NCBI GenBank assembly: GCA_003427395.1
Contig: BFEA01000337.1
Location: forward strand, 714,421-736,088
Direction of reading: 5' to 3'
Source: Chara braunii
Lineage: Eukaryota; Streptophyta; Charophyceae; Charales; Characeae
Length of the DNA: 21,668 bases
Every line of letters begins with the position of its first letter. Positions within the stretch are counted from its first letter, which is position 1. The position numbers and the translations under genes are program-made. The notes beneath the pieces are model-generated. The model made no database searches and was not told the DNA's origin. It saw only the letters and a list, made by a program, of their open reading frames with translations. This document shows positions 18,426-21,668 of this stretch, in pieces.

Positions 18426-18573
18426 TGCGGTCGGTTTCGATCGTTCGATAAAACAATCGAAATCGGTCGGGCGACACGAAGTGGCATGACCCTTGCGCAA
18501 GGATGACATGCAATGTCATGCATAAAGCAAGAAATAGTAAAAAACAGATTCCAGTTTTTTTAAGTTCGAACTT
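18426..18573. repeat. Cluster of palindromes downstream of the tRNA-like head
   Basis: GGTTTCGAT and ATCGAAATC form a long stem with one G-T pair near 18,430-18,465. ATGACAT (18503-18509) and ATGTCAT (18513-18519) enclose GCA. AAGTTCGAACTT at 18562-18573 is a perfect 12-base palindrome. They could be the body of a SINE that starts at the pol III head. Confidence 0.45.
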
Positions 18574-18590
18574 CGGTATGTATTTCAACA
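18561..18590 (+). repeat. Dispersed repeat pair, first copy
   Basis: A 27-base block with GAACTTCGGTATGTATTTCA matches the block at about 19005-19031 at 22 of 27 positions, and every difference is a transition. The minus strand of both contains a box-B-like AGTTCRAAYY, so they may be two copies of a tRNA-related repeat. Confidence 0.5.
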
Positions 18591-19002
18591 TGCCAGGTTG
18601 CCTCACAAAGGCACTAAGGTTTTCAGAATGTCGTTGGTTGCATGCCAACAACCAATTAAAAGAAAAATTAAGATAAGAGCGTCACATGACACATTTACTG
18701 GAGACTGGGAGATGTAACTCCCAACAGGTAGTCCAGACACCTATTTTCATGGACGTCAGACCTAACGTTTTACATGAAGTTTTGTTTTTATTGTTGCCTT
18801 TTTCTGGGTTTTTTTTTTTTCAGGCTTAAACTTTTTGATCCCCACCATTTGAAATACAAGCCGCCTCGCGGCTTGACGAGGCGCTGCATCTATCCATCGG
18901 TAAGGGAAAAATTCGTTTCCATTTTGCACGTTTGGTGAGTAGGGTGGTGAAAACCATTTTTCTAGAGGTTGCACTTAACCTCACCGTGCTCTGAGACCGT
19001 CT

Positions 19003-19031
19003 GGATTTGAACTCTGGTATGCATTTCAACA
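19003..19031 (+). repeat. Dispersed repeat pair, second copy
   Basis: This is the partner of 18561-18590, with GGATTTGAACTCTGGTATGC. Its flanks diverge, so only the core is shared. Confidence 0.5.
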
Positions 19032-19084
19032 GTTCATTGGAGTACCTTGGAGGCACAACGTTCAAAAGGGCATCGTTAGGTCAA

Positions 19085-19175
19085 TGGAAAAAAAGGAAAA
19101 AGAAAAAGGGGGAAATCAGAAANAAAGAAAAAAAAAAGAATCAAGATCTTGAGAAAACCTTTTTTTTTTTTTAGT
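19085..19175. repeat. Purine-rich low-complexity tract followed by oligo-T
   Basis: An A/G-rich tract with an unresolved base at 19123 runs to about 19,141. AATCAAGATCTTGAGAAAAC and a 12-base T-run follow. The opposed A- and T-rich tracts could be the tails of two elements facing each other. Confidence 0.6.
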
Positions 19176-19255
19176 ATGCGCCAATATGTTCTTGATGCTT
19201 GTCGACCCTGAAAAGTTTTATGTAAGTAGGTGGGCACCAACACCACACGTATGAA

Positions 19256-19301
19256 TTTTTTTTATTTTTTTTTTGACGAGTTTTTAATTGAAAATCGTCA
19301 A
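19256..19301. repeat. Oligo-T with adjacent quasi-palindrome
   Basis: T-runs at 19256-19274 lead into TTGACGA, whose complement TCGTCAA ends at 19301. The bases between are themselves T-run then A-run, so the whole 29-base segment folds on itself. This may be the 3' end of another minus-strand retroelement. Confidence 0.5.
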
Positions 19302-21630
19302 TGTCAAGTTACGTTTTGCACCCCGCTTTGAGCCTGTCGGGATGGAACTCCTTGTTTTTCCTCTTCTATCATAGATACTGAGCTGGCACCCATTCTGATA
19401 GGTATCAGGCAAGGAAAGTCAACGAATGACTATCAAGGATTCAACTGCAGCCATTTCGCTAAGCGCACGGTAACTTCCCCACCGCAAAGATTTTCGATCT
19501 TGTGGTGGAGATTTGACGAAATTTGAAAAAAAATATAGAGAAAGGTCGTCACCGTGAATTCTTCAACCCATAACCACAATAAGGTAGTGGAGCTCAGACC
19601 TTTTTAAGGTCAGTCTGAGGCTTCAAGGGCCTAAAACCTCCAAAACATCAACCCTCCAGATAGTCGAGGGTTTGACTTATCTGCCTTATATTGAAGCCCT
19701 ATGAGGGTTGCTTGGGCCCAAACCCATGGGGGCCGAGCTTGCCTCCATTTTTAATGAGAGGTTGCTCAAGAGGTTGGTTCCAGAGTTCGATGAGACAACT
19801 TGGAGTCATCATCACAGGATGTACGAGTCTTCGGAGAGGACATGTATATACATACACAAGGCGGAGCAAGCCTGGAGATAAAAATTATGGGTCACATTGC
19901 AAGGTGACAGCGGCTACAACTCCACGGATTCACTAGAAGAAACAAACAAAGGTGGCAAGTGACAGTCACAAAGTGGTTTCGGGATTCAACAACTAGAGTG
20001 GAGGCGGACATGGGCACAAATGAACCCATAACTGAAGTGATGTGAGACCTCCACGACTGTATTAAGAAGAGGTGGACCCAAGCAAAGGCACAACGGATAT
20101 GGGTGCGCAATAAGACCTAAGGCTTGATGCGTGACTCTCAGGAGCTTAGGAGTGGACTGAGGTCCAAGAGCAGCCACGTACGTCTAGGAGGAACTTGGAG
20201 GAGTTGTTGGGGGGAGTTGCTGCTGCTGGAGGAAGTGTCGGAGGAGCCAGAGGTCCGCAGAGGAGAGGCCGAACAAGAAGCACAACAACCATAATTGAGG
20301 CAGGGGGCTCTTTGCTCCATCCTTTGGCTTGTGACGGCGTTCTGAGACAACTTATGAGGCCACTCTGCTGGACCAGGAATGTGCGGCATGGCTTGGGAGA
20401 CTACACTTTGGACCTGGAATTTCACCCATGTCCCGAGTTTTATTGATTCTACGACGGGCTTCATAGGCGACGAGGCATTGTTTGACATGACGCTCGTGGA
20501 GTGGTTGAGTGGAAGGTTGCACCCCATTTTGTACGGTTATGCTGAAGAAATTATATGGTGTCGACGTTATCTATTTTTGCAGTGTTATGTTGCAAAATTT
20601 GTGGTGCGTCATACGGTGTTAGACTGAGGGGAGGTGCTGCCAATTTTTTTCCAGCACAACGAATCGTTTTGTGTGTGCATGATCAAGTGGTAGTACAGAT
20701 GAGTGTCTTGGGACTGGTTTCAAGCGGCACAGCAAACGGTATCCCCACTTCTGTTTTTTTTTTAAGTGGCACGAGCACGATAATTGCGGTGGGTGACAAA
20801 ACATTGTGGTATTAACGACACAACAGTTGTGCTTTTGGGTTCTGGAATGATGAGGCACTGCACGTGGAACAACAAAACCAAGCGGACTCGTATACGTGAC
20901 GGGGTGAGCGCTCACACTCGTGTACCTGGGGGGTTCAACGTGTGGGACACGCGTGGGGGGTGCAAGCACATGGCGCTTACGGCTTAACACCAAGGGCGTT
21001 ATTATTTTCTTGGGGAGCGTGGCATGAGCGGTTTCGATAATTGGGACCATCCACTGCGGTGGCCGGTGGCGTGGGATCATCAAGGACCAATTGGGACCAA
21101 TTGGGACTAAGGTGGGACCGGTAGATTGTTTTGGGGACGTGTGCAACTCGCCATCTTCACACTTGGGACTACCGCGTGTTGGGTGTGTGAGTTGGGGATG
21201 GATTGGGACTAGCGGTTGACTCAAGATTTACCGCAGGACTGCGGTTTTCTTCGGTGACGGATACATTTTTCTTGGCTTTTTTGAGTGAGCCAAGGCGTAC
21301 TCGACTCTACTTCACATAAGGTTAGTTTGCGACTCGGTTCCCCTTCATTCTTGTACGACCCCACACTTTGTTAAACCCGCTCATTAAAGATTCAAAGTGA
21401 AAAGGAAGGGCAGAGGATATGTCGTCATGAACGTGAAGAGTAAGGATCTGACGAGAGTATGGATTGCTGGATTGTTGGACTTGTTGGTTATTTTTTAGTG
21501 TGAAGGTAGGTAGAAGGATGCTTGCAAAGGGGATTAATTGTGCCTACTTAGGACTAGTGAAAGTGATTGTTTTCTTTCTACTTTCATTTGTCTGCTTGTA
21601 AAAAAGACTTGTGTTTTGAAAATGGTTAAT
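19302..21630. other. Stretch with no recognised gene
   Basis: No domain was recognised on either strand. Local structure includes an interrupted hairpin at 19593-19619 with arms CTCAG/CTGAG and ACCTT/AAGGT, a 7-bp hairpin AACCCTC/GAGGGTT near 19,650, and repeated ATTGGGAC strings at 21,040-21,213. The plus frame 20379-20627 and the minus frame 20138-20527 overlap each other and have no known motif. A serine/glutamine-rich part of the latter is just the complement of a GGAGGA-rich tract. Confidence 0.35.
21040..21213 (+). repeat. Short repeated motif ATTGGGACYA
   Basis: ATTGGGACCA occurs at 21040-21049. CAATTGGGAC occurs twice in a row at 21088-21107, with a GTGGGACC variant just after. CTTGGGACTA and ATTGGGACTA occur near 21,165 and 21,200. 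Spacing is irregular, so this is a loose array rather than a clean tandem repeat. Confidence 0.5.
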
Positions 21631-21631
21631 T

Positions 21632-21668
21632 TGTGTGTGTGTATGTGTGTGTGTGTGTGTGTGTGTGT
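21632..21668 (+). repeat. (TG)n microsatellite at the window edge
   Basis: TG dinucleotides, with one A interruption near 21,642, run to the last base of the window, so the true length is unknown. Confidence 0.95.

Noticed and set aside
20138-20527. 129-codon serine-rich minus-strand frame
   Set aside because: The Ser/Gln/Pro bias follows from a GGAGGA-rich stretch on the other strand, overlapping plus frames look equally plausible, and no domain is visible.

Overview
The window is eukaryotic nuclear DNA built almost entirely from transposable elements and their remains. I see no host gene that I can support. The evidence for a nuclear eukaryotic genome is a PIF/Harbinger-type DDE transposase, a non-LTR retrotransposon (LINE) with endonuclease, reverse transcriptase and C-terminal zinc-finger remains, oligo-T tracts marking the 3' ends of minus-strand retroelements, a Tourist-like MITE and a tRNA-derived pol III promoter. 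A green-lineage genome (alga or early land plant) is plausible from this mix, but nothing in the sequence proves it.

Layout. Positions 1-480 hold the 3' tail of a minus-strand retroelement (copy A). Positions 482-6814 look like one complete Harbinger element. It has inverted termini starting GGGC(G/A)TCGTTCGACACTCCT, a TTT on each flank, and a minus-strand transposase near its right end (4890-6207) broken by two frame changes but keeping the DDE residues. Positions 7071-8016 carry further copies (B, C, D) of the copy A tail, with stem-loops whose paired bases change together between copies. From 8017 a LINE runs on the minus strand (3' end at the left) to about 17,950. A 472-bp MITE with a TAA duplication (8465-8936) sits in its 3' untranslated part. 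Its reverse transcriptase gene is split by a 3.4-kb insertion (12551-15995), flanked by a decayed 15-bp target-site duplication and containing diverged tandem repeats with a conserved hairpin. After the LINE come a tRNA-like SINE head (about 18.3 kb), low-complexity tracts, and about 2 kb where I recognise nothing. The window ends inside a (TG)n microsatellite.

How the parts relate. The MITE termini match the large Harbinger element at 18 of the first 23 bases. It carries the same internal motifs with CG changed to TG or CA, so it looks like an older non-autonomous relative. The retroelement tails A, B, C and F share the box GGGTCCAGCGTCCC next to their poly(A) ends; E, the tail of the LINE, has a close variant. 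These tails carry the most unusual structure in the window.
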